The notes under the pieces were generated by a model. The model was given only the letters and a program-made list of their open reading frames with translations, did no database searches and was not told where the DNA came from. Below, piece by piece: positions 52,021 through 61,276 of a stretch of 64,000 nt of DNA. The DNA comes from Pseudomonas libanensis (lineage in GTDB: Bacteria; Pseudomonadota; Gammaproteobacteria; Pseudomonadales; Pseudomonadaceae). Position numbers and translations under genes: made by a program. Position 1 is the stretch's first letter, and the number at the start of each line of letters is the position of its first letter. The stretch covers positions 124,001 to 188,000 of the forward strand of contig NZ_JYLH01000014.1 in the NCBI RefSeq assembly GCF_001439685.1, written 5' to 3'.

Positions 52021-53376
52021 ATGACGACCCGTACCCGTATCCTCACCGGCATCACCACCACCGGCACGCCGCACTTGGGCAACTATGCGGGTGCGATTCG
52101 CCCGGCGATCCTTGCCAGCGAAGACGCCAATGCCGATTCCTTTTACTTCCTGGCCGACTACCACGCCCTGATCAAGTGCGATGACCCGCAGCGCATCCAG
52201 CGCTCGCGCATGGAAATCGCCGCGACCTGGCTGGCCGGCGGCCTGGATGTGAACCGGGTGACCTTCTATCGTCAGTCCGACATCCCCGAAATCCCCGAGC
52301 TGACCTGGCTGCTGACCTGTGTTGCCGCCAAGGGCCTGCTCAATCGCGCCCACGCCTACAAGGCCTCGGTGGACAAGAACGTGGAAAACGGTGAAGACCC
52401 GGATGCGGGCATCACCATGGGCCTGTACAGCTACCCGGTACTGATGGCGGCGGACATCCTGATGTTCAACGCGCACAAGGTGCCGGTCGGTCGCGACCAG
52501 ATTCAGCACGTGGAGATGGCCCGCGACATCGGCCAGCGCTTCAACCACCTGTTTGGCAATGGTAAGGAATTCTTCACCATGCCCGAGGCGTTGATCGAAG
52601 AAAGCGTCGCCACCTTGCCGGGCCTGGATGGCCGCAAGATGTCCAAAAGCTACGACAACACCATCCCGTTGTTCACCAGCGCCAAGGACATGAAAGACGC
52701 GATCTCGCGGATCGTCACCGATTCTCGCGCCCCAGGCGAAGCCAAGGACCCGGACAATTCGCACCTGTTTACCTTGTACCAGGCGTTTGCGACCAAGGCC
52801 CAGGAGCAGGAATTCCGTGGCGAGCTGCTGCAAGGCCTGGGTTGGGGTGAGGCGAAGAACCGTCTGTTCCAGTTGCTGGACGGCCAACTTGGTGAAGCTC
52901 GCGAGCGCTATCACCAACTGATGTCGCGCCCGTCGGACATGGAAGACCTGCTGCTGATCGGCGCCAAGAAAGCCCGCTCCGTGGCGGCACCGTTCCTGGC
53001 CGAGCTGCGCGAAGCGGTGGGCCTGCGTTCGTTCGTCAACCAGGCGGCGGCGCCGGTCAGCGCTAAAAAGAAAGCCGCGAAAGCCGCACGCTTTGTAAGC
53101 TTTCGCGAAGAGGACGGCAGTTTCCGCTTCCGCCTGTTGGCGGCTGACGGCGAGCAGCTGCTGCTGTCGCGCAACTTTGCCGACGGCAAGGCGGCGGGTG
53201 CGGTGACCAAGCAATTGCAAAGCGGCGACGCGCTGGATGTTCGCACTGAGGCTCAGGGCTTCAGCGTTTGGCTGGACGGTGCAGCAGTGGCCGATAGCGC
53301 ACCGTTCGCCGACGCCGCCTCCCGCGATGCCGCCATCGTCGCCTTGCGCGTGGCCTTGACCCCAACGGAGGATTAA
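52021..53376 (+). CDS. trpS: Tryptophanyl-tRNA synthetase with C-terminal extension
   Basis: A 451-residue class I aminoacyl-tRNA synthetase that charges tRNA-Trp. HIGH-like HLGN is at 18-21 (TTTGTPHLGNYAGA), KMSKS at 206-210. The catalytic unit ends near residue 340. A further 105 residues start with a Lys/Ala-rich linker (SAKKKAAKAARF) followed by a compact domain (VSFREEDGSFRFRLLAADGE) resembling DUF1508/YegP modules. The standard enzyme is about 330-350 residues. A terminator follows the stop. Confidence 0.95.
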   Translation: MTTRTRILTGITTTGTPHLGNYAGAIRPAILASEDANADSFYFLADYHALIKCDDPQRIQRSRMEIAATWLAGGLDVNRVTFYRQSDIPEIPELTWLLTCVAAKGLLNRAHAYKASVDKNVENGEDPDAGITMGLYSYPVLMAADILMFNAHKVPVGRDQIQHVEMARDIGQRFNHLFGNGKEFFTMPEALIEESVATLPGLDGRKMSKSYDNTIPLFTSAKDMKDAISRIVTDSRAPGEAKDPDNSHLFTLYQAFATKAQEQEFRGELLQGLGWGEAKNRLFQLLDGQLGEARERYHQLMSRPSDMEDLLLIGAKKARSVAAPFLAELREAVGLRSFVNQAAAPVSAKKKAAKAARFVSFREEDGSFRFRLLAADGEQLLLSRNFADGKAAGAVTKQLQSGDALDVRTEAQGFSVWLDGAAVADSAPFADAASRDAAIVALRVALTPTED

Positions 53377-53405
53377 CCCGACCAAGGGTTGATTGCCATT
53401 ATCCA

Positions 53406-53435
53406 GGGCCGTCGTTACAGTGACGGCCCGTTTTT
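53406..53435 (+). terminator. Rho-independent terminator of trpS
   Basis: GGGCCGTC, an eight-base loop, GACGGCCC, then G and TTTTTG. It lies only 20 bases before the zapE ATG, so zapE is either read through or has a promoter inside trpS or within this gap. Confidence 0.85.
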
Positions 53436-53455
53436 GTTGCCTTGCTAACGAAATT

Positions 53456-54550
53456 ATGACGCCCCTAGAACGATATCAAGCTGATCTGAAACGCCCTGAA
53501 TTCTTCCATGACGCGGCCCAGGAAAATGCCGTGCGTCATTTGCAGCGCCTGTACGATGACCTCGTCGCGGCCTCGCAAAGCAAGCCGGGGATGTTCAGCA
53601 AGCTGTTTGGCAAGAAAGACCACACGCCGGTCAAAGGCCTGTACTTCTGGGGCGGCGTCGGCCGGGGCAAGACTTACCTGGTGGACACCTTCTTCGAAGC
53701 GCTGCCGTTCAAGGAAAAGGTCCGGACCCACTTCCACCGCTTCATGAAGCGCGTGCACGAAGAAATGAAGACCCTGCCGGGCGAAAAAAACCCGCTGACC
53801 ATCATCGCCAAGCGCTTCTCCGAGGAAGCGCGAGTGATCTGCTTCGATGAGTTCTTCGTCTCCGACATCACCGACGCCATGATCCTTGGCACGCTGATGG
53901 AGGAGCTGTTCAAGAACGGCGTGACCCTGGTCGCCACCTCGAACATCGTGCCCGACGGTTTGTACAAGGATGGCCTGCAGCGTGCGCGCTTCCTGCCGGC
54001 CATCGCGCTGATCAAGCAGAACACCGATATCGTTAATGTCGACAGCGGCGTCGACTACCGCCTGCGTCATTTGGAGCAAGCCGAGCTGTTCCACTTTCCG
54101 CTGAACGAAGCGGCCCACGAAAGCCTGAAAAAGAGCTTTCGCGCCCTGACCCCGGAATGCACTCAGGCGGTGGAAAACGACAAGCTGATGATCGAGAACC
54201 GCGAAATCATCGCGCTGCGCACCTGCGATGACGTGGCCTGGTTCGAGTTCCGCCAACTGTGCGACGGCCCGCGTAGCCAGAACGACTACATTGAGCTGGG
54301 CAAGATTTTCCATGCGGTCATTTTGAGCGGCGTCGAGCAGATGGGCGTTGCCACCGACGATATCGCCCGACGGTTTATCAACATGGTCGATGAGTTCTAC
54401 GACCGTAACGTCAAGCTGATCATCTCGGCGGAAGTCGAACTCAAGGACCTCTATACCGGCGGCCGCTTGAATTTCGAATTCCAGCGCACCCTGAGCCGCC
54501 TGCTGGAAATGCAGTCCCACGAGTTCCTGTCGCGCGGCCACAAGCCTTAA
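53456..54550 (+). CDS. zapE: ZapE, AFG1-like cell-division ATPase
   Basis: A 364-residue AAA-type P-loop ATPase. Walker A is GVGRGKT (67-73), Walker B-like ICFDEFFVSDITDAM, with the family sequence MTPLERYQADL at the start. ZapE associates with the Z-ring and is needed in division under stress in E. coli. The start at 53456 gives the conserved N-terminus; an in-frame ATG at 53393 lies inside the trpS terminator region. A REPIN follows the stop. Confidence 0.93.
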   Translation: MTPLERYQADLKRPEFFHDAAQENAVRHLQRLYDDLVAASQSKPGMFSKLFGKKDHTPVKGLYFWGGVGRGKTYLVDTFFEALPFKEKVRTHFHRFMKRVHEEMKTLPGEKNPLTIIAKRFSEEARVICFDEFFVSDITDAMILGTLMEELFKNGVTLVATSNIVPDGLYKDGLQRARFLPAIALIKQNTDIVNVDSGVDYRLRHLEQAELFHFPLNEAAHESLKKSFRALTPECTQAVENDKLMIENREIIALRTCDDVAWFEFRQLCDGPRSQNDYIELGKIFHAVILSGVEQMGVATDDIARRFINMVDEFYDRNVKLIISAEVELKDLYTGGRLNFEFQRTLSRLLEMQSHEFLSRGHKP

Positions 54551-54576
54551 TCAATCTCCAGCTCAATGGAGATCTA

Positions 54577-54669
54577 ATGTGGGAGCCGGGCTTGCCCGCG
54601 ATGGCGGTGTATCAGTCAACTATAGGCTGGCTGATCACCGCCATCGCAGGCAAGCCAGCTCCCACAATG
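54577..54669. repeat. REPIN with two unequal halves
   Basis: Left half GTGGGAGCCGGGCTTGCCCGCGATGGCGG (54579-54607) and right half of the GTGGGAGCTGGCTTGCCTGCGATGGCGG type in reverse (54639-54666) belong to different REP subtypes. The left one has an extra C. A small hairpin ATCTCCA-N6-TGGAGAT precedes it at 54554-54573, possibly a weak zapE terminator. Confidence 0.8.
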
Positions 54670-54687
54670 GTTTGTGTTGGCCTGAGA

Positions 54688-55683
54688 TCAGGCGGCCTGC
54701 TGGAACTGCTGGCGATACTGGTTCGGCGACAGCTCCGTGTGCTGCCTGAACAAGCGCGCAAAGAAACTCGCATCGTCGTAACCCACCTCATAACTGATGG
54801 TCTTGATGCTCTTGCGGCTGCCCGAGAGCAGGCCTTTTGCCGTCTCGATACGCAGCCGTTGCAGGTAATGCAGCGGCTTGTCGCCGGTAGCGGTTTGGAA
54901 GCGCCGCATGAAGTTGCGGATGCTCATGCCGTGTTCCCGGGCGACGTCTTCGAAGCGGAACTTGTCGGCAAAGTGTTCCTCGAGCCAGTGCTGGATCTGC
55001 AGGATGATCACGTCCTGGTGCAGCTTCTGCCCACCAAAACCGATACGTCCCGGTGAATAGCTGCGCTGCACCTCATAGAGGATGTCGCGGGCCACGGCCT
55101 GGGCAATGCTGGCGCCGCAGAAGCGTTCGATCAGATAGATGTAGAGGTCGCAGGCTGAAGTGGTGCCGCCCGCGCAATACAGGTTGTCGGCATCGGTGAG
55201 GTGCTTGTCCTGGTTGAGCTGGACTTTGGGGAAGCGCTCGCTGAATGCAGTGAAGAACCGCCAGTAGGTGGTCGCCTCCTTGCCATCGAGCAACCCGGCT
55301 TCTGCCAGCCAGAACACCCCGGTGGCTTCGCCGCAGAGCACGGCGCCGCGGGCATGTTGTTCGCGCAGCCACGGCAATACTTGCGGGTAGCGGGCGCAGA
55401 GGCCGTCGAAGTCGTCCCAGAAGGCCGGCAGCACGATGATGTCGGCATCTTCCAGGCCGCCGTCCACCGGCATGATCACATCACTGAAGCTGCGCACCGA
55501 CTGCCCGTCGGGGCTGACCAGGCGCGTATCGAACCCTGGGGTCAGGCCCAGGCCCTGCTGTTTGCCGTAACGCAGGCTGGCAAGGTGGAAGAAATCCTTG
55601 GCTTGCATCAGGGTTGAAGCGAATACCCGATCAATGGCCAAAATGCTGACGCGCCGCAAGGGCGTGGAGATTTGGTTAGACAT
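54688..55683 (-). CDS. GlxA-family transcriptional regulator (DJ-1/PfpI plus AraC domains)
   Basis: A 331-residue regulator. The N-terminal domain is DJ-1/PfpI-like (VSILAIDRVFASTL, DADIIVLPAFWDDF, CGEATGVFWLAEAGLLDG). The C-terminal AraC-type double helix-turn-helix is at about residues 220-320 (EDVAREHGMSIRNFMRRFQ, TISYEVGYDDASFFARLFR). Such regulators often control amino-acid or quaternary-amine catabolism; the effector is not evident. It is divergent from the acyl-CoA dehydrogenase gene, which is a likely target by location. Confidence 0.9.
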   Translation of the reverse strand: MSNQISTPLRRVSILAIDRVFASTLMQAKDFFHLASLRYGKQQGLGLTPGFDTRLVSPDGQSVRSFSDVIMPVDGGLEDADIIVLPAFWDDFDGLCARYPQVLPWLREQHARGAVLCGEATGVFWLAEAGLLDGKEATTYWRFFTAFSERFPKVQLNQDKHLTDADNLYCAGGTTSACDLYIYLIERFCGASIAQAVARDILYEVQRSYSPGRIGFGGQKLHQDVIILQIQHWLEEHFADKFRFEDVAREHGMSIRNFMRRFQTATGDKPLHYLQRLRIETAKGLLSGSRKSIKTISYEVGYDDASFFARLFRQHTELSPNQYRQQFQQAA

Positions 55684-55828
55684 AATTTCATTTATTCTTA
55701 TAGGTGAAAGTGGTCACCAGACGGCTGGATCGTCTTATTTTTTGTCGCATGTGTCCAGTGTCCCGTGACGCCTTCGGGGCATAGGCTCTGTGGGCTCGTC
55801 CTTGTCCGACAATCCACGCAGGTGACCC

Positions 55829-56965
55829 ATGATCCCCAGAACCTTGTTCAGCTCGGAGCACGAACTCTTCCGTGAGAGCGTGCGCACCTTCCTCGAAAAG
55901 CACGCCGTGCCCTTCCATGGGCAGTGGGAAAAGCAGGGCTATATCGACCGTAACCTGTGGAACCAGGCGGGGGAGGCGGGCATGTTGTGTTCCCACCTGC
56001 CAGAGGAATATGGCGGTCTGGGCGCGGATTTTCTCTACAGCGCGGTGGTGATCGAAGAAGTCAGCCGCCTGGGTTTGACCGGCATAGGCTTTTCCCTGCA
56101 TTCGGATATCGTCGCGCCGTACATCCTGCATTACGGCAGTGAAGCGCTGAAGCACAAGTACCTGCCCAAGTTGATCTCCGGAGAGATGGTCACGGCCATT
56201 GCCATGACCGAGCCAGGCGCTGGTTCCGACCTGCAGGGCGTCAAGACCACAGCGGTTTTGGATGGTGATGAGTACGTGATCAACGGCTCCAAGACTTTTA
56301 TCACTAACGGTTACCTGGCCGATCTGGTGATCGTCGTCGCCAAGACCGACCCCAAGGCCGGCGCCAAGGGCACCAGCCTGTTCCTGGTGGAGGCCGGCAC
56401 GCCAGGCTTCGACAAGGGCAAGCGCCTGGAAAAAGTCGGCATGAAGGCCCAGGACACCTCGGAGCTGTTCTTCCAGGACGTGCGGGTGCCCAAGGAAAAC
56501 CTACTGGGCCAGGCCGGTATGGGCTTTGCGTACCTGATGCAGGAGCTGCCCCAGGAGCGTTTGACCGTGGCGATAGGTGCACTGTCTTCAGCCGAGGCGG
56601 CATTGCAATGGACCCTGGACTACACCCGCGAGCGCAAGGCGTTTGGCAAGGCGATTGCCGACTTCCAGAACACTCGCTTCAAGCTGGCGGAGATGGCCAC
56701 CGAGATTCAGATCGGCCGCGTGTTTGTCGACAAATGCATGGCGTTGCACCTGGAAGGCAAGCTGGATGTGCCTACTGCGGCGATGGCCAAGTATTGGACC
56801 ACGGACCTGCAATGCAAGGTACTTGATGAGTGCGTGCAGTTGCACGGCGGCTACGGCTTCATGTGGGAATACCCGATTGCCCGGGCCTGGGCGGATGCGC
56901 GGGTGCAGCGCATTTATGCGGGGACCAATGAGATCATGAAGGAGATTATTGCGCGGGCACTTTGA
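55829..56965 (+). CDS. Acyl-CoA dehydrogenase
   Basis: A 378-residue FAD-dependent dehydrogenase. Signature 1 is IAMTEPGAGSDLQGVKT, FITNGYLADL follows, and signature 2 is QLHGGYGFMWEYPIARAWAD. The catalytic Glu is probably at E372 or nearby in the AGTNEIMKEIIAR end (the TNEIM region). AGGTGACC precedes the ATG. Chain-length specificity cannot be told. It is divergent from the GlxA-type regulator; a REPIN separates it from the convergent aldo/keto reductase. Confidence 0.92.
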   Translation: MIPRTLFSSEHELFRESVRTFLEKHAVPFHGQWEKQGYIDRNLWNQAGEAGMLCSHLPEEYGGLGADFLYSAVVIEEVSRLGLTGIGFSLHSDIVAPYILHYGSEALKHKYLPKLISGEMVTAIAMTEPGAGSDLQGVKTTAVLDGDEYVINGSKTFITNGYLADLVIVVAKTDPKAGAKGTSLFLVEAGTPGFDKGKRLEKVGMKAQDTSELFFQDVRVPKENLLGQAGMGFAYLMQELPQERLTVAIGALSSAEAALQWTLDYTRERKAFGKAIADFQNTRFKLAEMATEIQIGRVFVDKCMALHLEGKLDVPTAAMAKYWTTDLQCKVLDECVQLHGGYGFMWEYPIARAWADARVQRIYAGTNEIMKEIIARAL

Positions 56966-56989
56966 TTGTCTGGTGCTCTTGATGGCCTC

Positions 56990-57066
56990 ATCGCAGGCAA
57001 GCCAGCTCCCACATTTGACGGTATTCACAGATCAAAATGTGGGAGCTGGCTTGCCTGCGATGGCGG
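56990..57066. repeat. REPIN, GTGGGAGCTGGCTTGCCTGCGAT family
   Basis: Inverted copies at 56990-57013 and 57038-57062 are separated by about 24 bases, between two convergent genes. Confidence 0.87.
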
Positions 57067-57078
57067 TCTGAAGGTCAA

Positions 57079-58119
57079 TCAAGGTGCCGGGTTTGGATGA
57101 TCCTTTTGAATCGCTTCAATCCCTTCCAGCACCTCTTTCGACAGTTTCAACTCGGCACTGGCAATGTTGCTATTCAACTGTTCCAGCGACGTAGCCCCAA
57201 TAATATTGCTGGTCACAAACGGCTGCTGCGTCACAAACGCCAGTGCCATCTGCGCCGGGTCCAGACCATGTTCCCGCGCCAATGCCACATACCGGCTGCA
57301 CGCCGCCTCCGACTGCGGGTTGAAATAACGGCTGAACCGGCTGTATTCAGTCAGGCGTGCCTTGGCCGGCCGTGCGCCATTTTCGTATTTGCCGCTGAGC
57401 ATGCCGAACGCCAGTGGCGAATACGCCAGCAAGCCGCACTGTTCACGAATGGCGATTTCCGCCAGGCCCACCTCGAAGCTGCGGTTGAGCAGGTTATAGG
57501 GGTTCTGGATCGACACCGCACGGGGCCAGCCGCGGGTTTCGGCCAGGGCGAGGAACTTCATGGTGCCCCACGGGGTTTCGTTGGACAGGCCGATGTGACG
57601 GATCTTGCCGGCCTTGACCTGCTCATCCAGGGCTTCGAGGGTTTCCTCCAGCGGGGTGAGGTCGTCTTCGTCCTTGTGCTTGTAGCTCAGTTGGCCGAAG
57701 AAGTTGGTGCTACGCTCCGGCCAGTGCAGTTGGTAGAGGTCGATCCACTCGGTCTGCAGGCGCGCGAGGCTGGCGTCGAGTGCCTGGGCGATGTGCTTGC
57801 GGTTGTGGCGCAGGTAGCCGTCGCGGATGTAGTCGATGGTGTTGCCGGGGCCGGCGATCTTGCTGGCGAGGATCCAGTCGGCGCGGTCGCCACGGCTTTT
57901 GAAGTAATTGCCGATGTAGCGCTCGGTGGTGGCGTAGGTGTCGGCCTTGGGCGGTACCGGGTACATTTCCGCGGTATCGAGGAAGTTGATCCCTGCGGCC
58001 TTGGCCCGTTCGATCTGCGCGAAGGCCTCTGCCTCGCTGTTCTGCTCACCCCAGGTCATGGTGCCCAAGGCAATCGCGCTGACGTTCAGATCGGTGCGGC
58101 CCAGCTGTCGGTAATCCAT
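57079..58119 (-). CDS. Aldo/keto reductase (Tas-like)
   Basis: A 346-residue NADPH-dependent oxidoreductase of the aldo/keto reductase superfamily. Motifs are LGTMTWGEQNSEAEA, NFLDTAEMYPVPP (catalytic Asp and Tyr), ILASKIAGPG (Lys), LYQLHWPER (His) and IGATSLEQL for cofactor phosphate binding. Length and pattern fit E. coli Tas (YgdS). The start at 58119 follows AAGGAG. The physiological substrate is unknown. It is divergent from the rplM operon. Confidence 0.92.
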   Translation of the reverse strand: MDYRQLGRTDLNVSAIALGTMTWGEQNSEAEAFAQIERAKAAGINFLDTAEMYPVPPKADTYATTERYIGNYFKSRGDRADWILASKIAGPGNTIDYIRDGYLRHNRKHIAQALDASLARLQTEWIDLYQLHWPERSTNFFGQLSYKHKDEDDLTPLEETLEALDEQVKAGKIRHIGLSNETPWGTMKFLALAETRGWPRAVSIQNPYNLLNRSFEVGLAEIAIREQCGLLAYSPLAFGMLSGKYENGARPAKARLTEYSRFSRYFNPQSEAACSRYVALAREHGLDPAQMALAFVTQQPFVTSNIIGATSLEQLNSNIASAELKLSKEVLEGIEAIQKDHPNPAP

Positions 58120-58297
58120 CGGGTACTCCTTCGGGGGAAAACAATCATAAAAGCAGGTTGAATTTTTTTTCGCAATCTGCATAATTGCCCACCTCTTTCT
58201 GCAGTGGAAGTGATGCGCCGTCTGCCGAAGAATCTTGCCGTTGAACGGACGCGCCGACCCGAGCCCCCGATAGCGTCTGTATCCGGCTGCCTTTGAC

Positions 58298-58326
58298 TTG
58301 TCAAAGTAAGCACTATTCAGTAAGAT
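58298..58326 (+). promoter_or_regulatory. Promoter of rplM-rpsI
   Basis: TTGTCA (58298-58303), a 17-base spacer and TAAGAT (58321-58326). The -35 lies in a palindrome CTTTGAC-TT-GTCAAAG (58291-58306). The short leader that follows contains CCGCC...GGGCGG (58329-58351), which could fold just before the rplM start. Confidence 0.5.
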
Positions 58327-58368
58327 CCGCCGTCTAATTTACAGGGCGGCCCCTGAGGCTATTAAAGA

Positions 58369-58797
58369 ATGACAACTTTTACTGCAAAACCGGAAACAGT
58401 TCAGCGCGACTGGTTTGTCGTCGACGCCGCTGGTCAGACCCTGGGTCGTCTGGCCACTGAAGTCGCCAGCCGTCTGCGTGGCAAGCACAAGCCTGAGTAC
58501 ACCCCTCACGTTGACACCGGTGACTACATCGTGATCATCAACGCTGAGCAGGTACGTGTTACCGGCAACAAAGCGCAAGACAAAATGTACTACCGTCACT
58601 CCGGTTTCCCAGGCGGTATCAAGTCTTCCAACTTTGAAGGCCTGATCTCCAAGAAGCCTGAAGCCCCGATCGAAATCGCGGTCAAAGGCATGCTGCCGAA
58701 GGGCCCACTGGGTCGCGATATGTTTCGCAAGCTGAAAGTCTATGCGGGCGCTGTACACCCTCATGCTGCTCAGCAGCCCCAAGAACTGAAGTTTTAA
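58369..58797 (+). CDS. rplM: Ribosomal protein L13
   Basis: A 142-residue 50S subunit protein. Recognised by the N-terminal RDWFVVDAAGQTLGRLATEV, the central YRHSGFPGGIKS and the C-terminal LKVYAGAVHPHAAQQP. Length equals the bacterial standard. Start ATG at 58369 is preceded by TTAAAGA, a weak ribosome site. It is 14 bases before rpsI in the usual L13-S9 operon. Confidence 0.98.
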   Translation: MTTFTAKPETVQRDWFVVDAAGQTLGRLATEVASRLRGKHKPEYTPHVDTGDYIVIINAEQVRVTGNKAQDKMYYRHSGFPGGIKSSNFEGLISKKPEAPIEIAVKGMLPKGPLGRDMFRKLKVYAGAVHPHAAQQPQELKF

Positions 58798-58811
58798 CGG
58801 AATAGTTCATT

Positions 58812-59204
58812 ATGTCGGCGACTCAAAATTACGGCACTGGCCGTCGCAAAACCGCAACCGCACGCGTTTTCCTGCGTCCGGGCACTGGTAACATCTCGAT
58901 CAACAACCGCTCCCTGGACAACTTCTTCGGTCGCGAAACTGCCCGCATGGTAGTTCGTCAGCCGCTGGAATTGACCGAGACCGTTGAAAAGTTCGACATC
59001 TACGTCACCGTTATCGGTGGCGGTGTAAGTGGTCAAGCTGGCGCAATCCGCCACGGTATCACTCGCGCTCTGATGCAGTACGACGAAACCCTGCGTGGCG
59101 CTCTGCGCAAAGCTGGCTTCGTGACTCGCGATGCTCGTGAAGTTGAACGTAAGAAAGTCGGTCTGCGTAAAGCGCGTAAGCGTCCGCAGTACTCGAAGCG
59201 TTAA
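58812..59204 (+). CDS. rpsI: Ribosomal protein S9
   Basis: A 130-residue 30S subunit protein. It begins [19 protein letters not shown] and ends in the basic [17 protein letters not shown] tail whose final Lys-Arg reaches the P-site tRNA. Second gene of the operon, followed by a strong terminator. Confidence 0.98.
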
Positions 59205-59221
59205 TTCGCTTTACGTTCCAC

Positions 59222-59259
59222 AAAAACGCCCAGCCTCCTCACGGAGCTGGGCGTTTTTT
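59222..59259 (+). terminator. Rho-independent terminator of rplM-rpsI
   Basis: AAAAACGCCCAGC, loop region CTCCTCACGGA, GCTGGGCG followed by TTTTTT. Confidence 0.93.
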
Positions 59260-59297
59260 ATTGCCTGCGATTTATACATAAATTTGTGCGTGACAAC

Positions 59298-59324
59298 TTG
59301 CCACATCCGTAGACCCCCTATACT
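59298..59324 (+). promoter_or_regulatory. Possible promoter of petABC
   Basis: TTGCCA (59298-59303) and TATACT (59319-59324) are spaced by 15 bases, shorter than ideal. The following leader of about 140 bases is AT-rich near its end (AATTTTTATAAGTAAAG). Nothing else is recognised in 59260-59471. Confidence 0.35.
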
Positions 59325-59471
59325 ACAAGGCCTGGGGGCGGAGGCCCGGGCAATTCCCTTGTCATACGTGGGGCTTTTCATTACCATCCGTCAAAATTTT
59401 TATAAGTAAAGTTTCAACACTTAGTAGACGCCTGATTTAACAGGCCAAAAAAGCTGATGGGAGAGGACTGA

Positions 59472-60065
59472 ATGAGCAATGACGGCGTGAATGCAGGCCG
59501 GCGTCGCTTCTTGGTAGCAGCCACATCCGTGGTGGGTGCTGCAGGAGCGGTGGGGGCTGCGGTCCCGTTCGTGGGGTCATGGTTTCCCAGTGCCAAGGCG
59601 AAAGCCGCAGGTGCACCGGTGAAGGTGAATGTCAGCAAGATCGAGCCAGGCCAGCAGATGATTGCTGAGTGGCGCGGCCAACCGGTATTCATCGTTCGTC
59701 GTACCGAGGAAATCCTGGGGAATCTGAAGAAGATCGAGGGCCAGTTGTCCGACCCGCAATCCGAAAATTCCGACCAGCCCGCCTACGCCAAGAACGAAGT
59801 ACGTTCGATCAAGCCAGAGATTCTGCTGCTGGTCGGTCTGTGTACCCACCTGGGTTGCTCGCCTACCTTCCGCCCGGAAGTGGCCCCTGTCGATCTGGGC
59901 AAGGACTGGGTCGGCGGTTATTTCTGCCCGTGCCACGGTTCCCACTACGACCTCGCCGGCCGAGTCTACAAGTCCCAGCCCGCGCCCTTGAACCTGCCCG
60001 TGCCTCCGCATACCTACGAAACTGACGACCTCATAGTCATTGGCCTCGACAAGGAGAACGCGTGA
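59472..60065 (+). CDS. petA: Ubiquinol-cytochrome c reductase iron-sulfur (Rieske) subunit
   Basis: A 197-residue Rieske protein of the cytochrome bc1 complex. An N-terminal twin-arginine stretch (GRRRFLVAATS, residues 9-19) and one hydrophobic span anchor it in the membrane. Cluster ligands are in CTHLGC (C124, H126, C129) and CPCHGSH (C152, C154, H155); C129 and C154 give the stabilising disulfide. GGGAGAGG precedes the ATG. The stop overlaps petB (TGATG). Confidence 0.97.
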   Translation: MSNDGVNAGRRRFLVAATSVVGAAGAVGAAVPFVGSWFPSAKAKAAGAPVKVNVSKIEPGQQMIAEWRGQPVFIVRRTEEILGNLKKIEGQLSDPQSENSDQPAYAKNEVRSIKPEILLLVGLCTHLGCSPTFRPEVAPVDLGKDWVGGYFCPCHGSHYDLAGRVYKSQPAPLNLPVPPHTYETDDLIVIGLDKENA

Positions 60066-61276
60066 TGAGCAAGTTCATGGATTGGGTGGATGCGCGCTTC
60101 CCCGCCACTAAAATGTGGGAAGACCATCTCAGCAAGTATTACGCGCCAAAGAACTTCAACTTCTTCTACTTCTTCGGCTCCCTGGCCCTGTTGGTGCTGG
60201 TCAACCAGATCGTCACCGGCGTGTGGCTGACGATGAGCTACACCCCGTCGGCGGAGGAGGCGTTCGCTTCCGTTGAATACATCATGCGTGACGTCGAGTA
60301 CGGCTCGATCCTGCGCCTGCTGCACTCCACCGGCGCGTCAGCGTTCTTTATCGTCGTCTACCTGCACATGTTCCGTGGCCTGCTCTATGGGTCGTACCAG
60401 AAGCCTCGCGAGCTGGTGTGGGTGTTCGGCATGCTGATCTACCTGGCGCTGATGGCAGAAGCCTTCATGGGTTACCTGCTGCCGTGGGGCCAGATGTCGT
60501 ACTGGGGCGCCCAGGTGATCATTTCGCTGTTCGGTGCGATCCCGGTGATCGGCAACGACCTGACCCAGTGGATCCGAGGTGACTACCTGATCTCGGGCAT
60601 TACCCTGAACCGCTTCTTCGCCCTGCACGTGGTGGCCTTGCCGATCGTGATCCTGGGCCTGGTTGTGCTGCACATCCTGGCGCTGCACGAAGTGGGCTCC
60701 AACAACCCCGATGGCGTGGACATCAAGAAGCACAAGGACGAGAACGGTATCCCGCTGGATGGCATTCCATTCCACCCTTACTACACCGTCAAAGACATTG
60801 TCGGCGTGGTGGTGTTCCTGTTCGTGTTCTGCTCGATCGTGTTCTTTTTCCCGGAGATGGGCGGTTATTTCCTCGAGAAGCCTAACTTCGAGCAGGCCAA
60901 CGCCTTCAAGACTCCCGAGCACATTGCACCGGTGTGGTACTTCACGCCGTTCTACGCGATCCTGCGCGCCATCCCTGACAAGTTGATGGGCGTGATCGCC
61001 ATGGGCGCAGCCATCGCGGTGCTGTTCGTGCTGCCATGGCTCGACCGCAGCCCGGTCAAGTCAATGCGCTACAAAGGCTGGTTGAGCAAGATCTGGTTGT
61101 GGGTGTTCTGCATTTCGTTCGTGATCCTGGGCGTACTCGGCGTATTGGCGCCAACCCCTGAGCGTACGTTGCTGTCGCAGGTCTGCACCTTCCTGTACTT
61201 CGCCTACTTCATTCTGATGCCGTTCTATACCCGGCTCGAGAAGACCAAACCGGTTCCGGAAAGGGTGACTGGCTGA
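60065..61276 (+). CDS. petB: Cytochrome b of the bc1 complex
   Basis: A 403-residue integral membrane protein with eight to nine spans, holding two b-type haems. Haem ligand histidines lie in LHSTGASAFFIVVYLHMFRG and in the FALHVVALP and VVLHILALHE region. The quinol-site motif is PPEW-like, seen here as PEHIAPVWYFTPFYAI. I take ATG 60065, eight bases after AAGGAG; the GTG three bases earlier is too close. The stop overlaps the petC ATG. Confidence 0.96.
   Translation: MSKFMDWVDARFPATKMWEDHLSKYYAPKNFNFFYFFGSLALLVLVNQIVTGVWLTMSYTPSAEEAFASVEYIMRDVEYGSILRLLHSTGASAFFIVVYLHMFRGLLYGSYQKPRELVWVFGMLIYLALMAEAFMGYLLPWGQMSYWGAQVIISLFGAIPVIGNDLTQWIRGDYLISGITLNRFFALHVVALPIVILGLVVLHILALHEVGSNNPDGVDIKKHKDENGIPLDGIPFHPYYTVKDIVGVVVFLFVFCSIVFFFPEMGGYFLEKPNFEQANAFKTPEHIAPVWYFTPFYAILRAIPDKLMGVIAMGAAIAVLFVLPWLDRSPVKSMRYKGWLSKIWLWVFCISFVILGVLGVLAPTPERTLLSQVCTFLYFAYFILMPFYTRLEKTKPVPERVTG

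Noticed and set aside
57037..58161. 374-codon plus-strand frame over the aldo/keto reductase
   Set aside because: Antisense shadow of a gene with all catalytic motifs; no ribosome site and begins within a REP.
58329..58351. Ribosomal-protein autoregulatory leader before rplM
   Set aside because: The CCGCC/GGGCGG pairing is short and I cannot match it to a known L13-binding structure, so it is only mentioned with the promoter.
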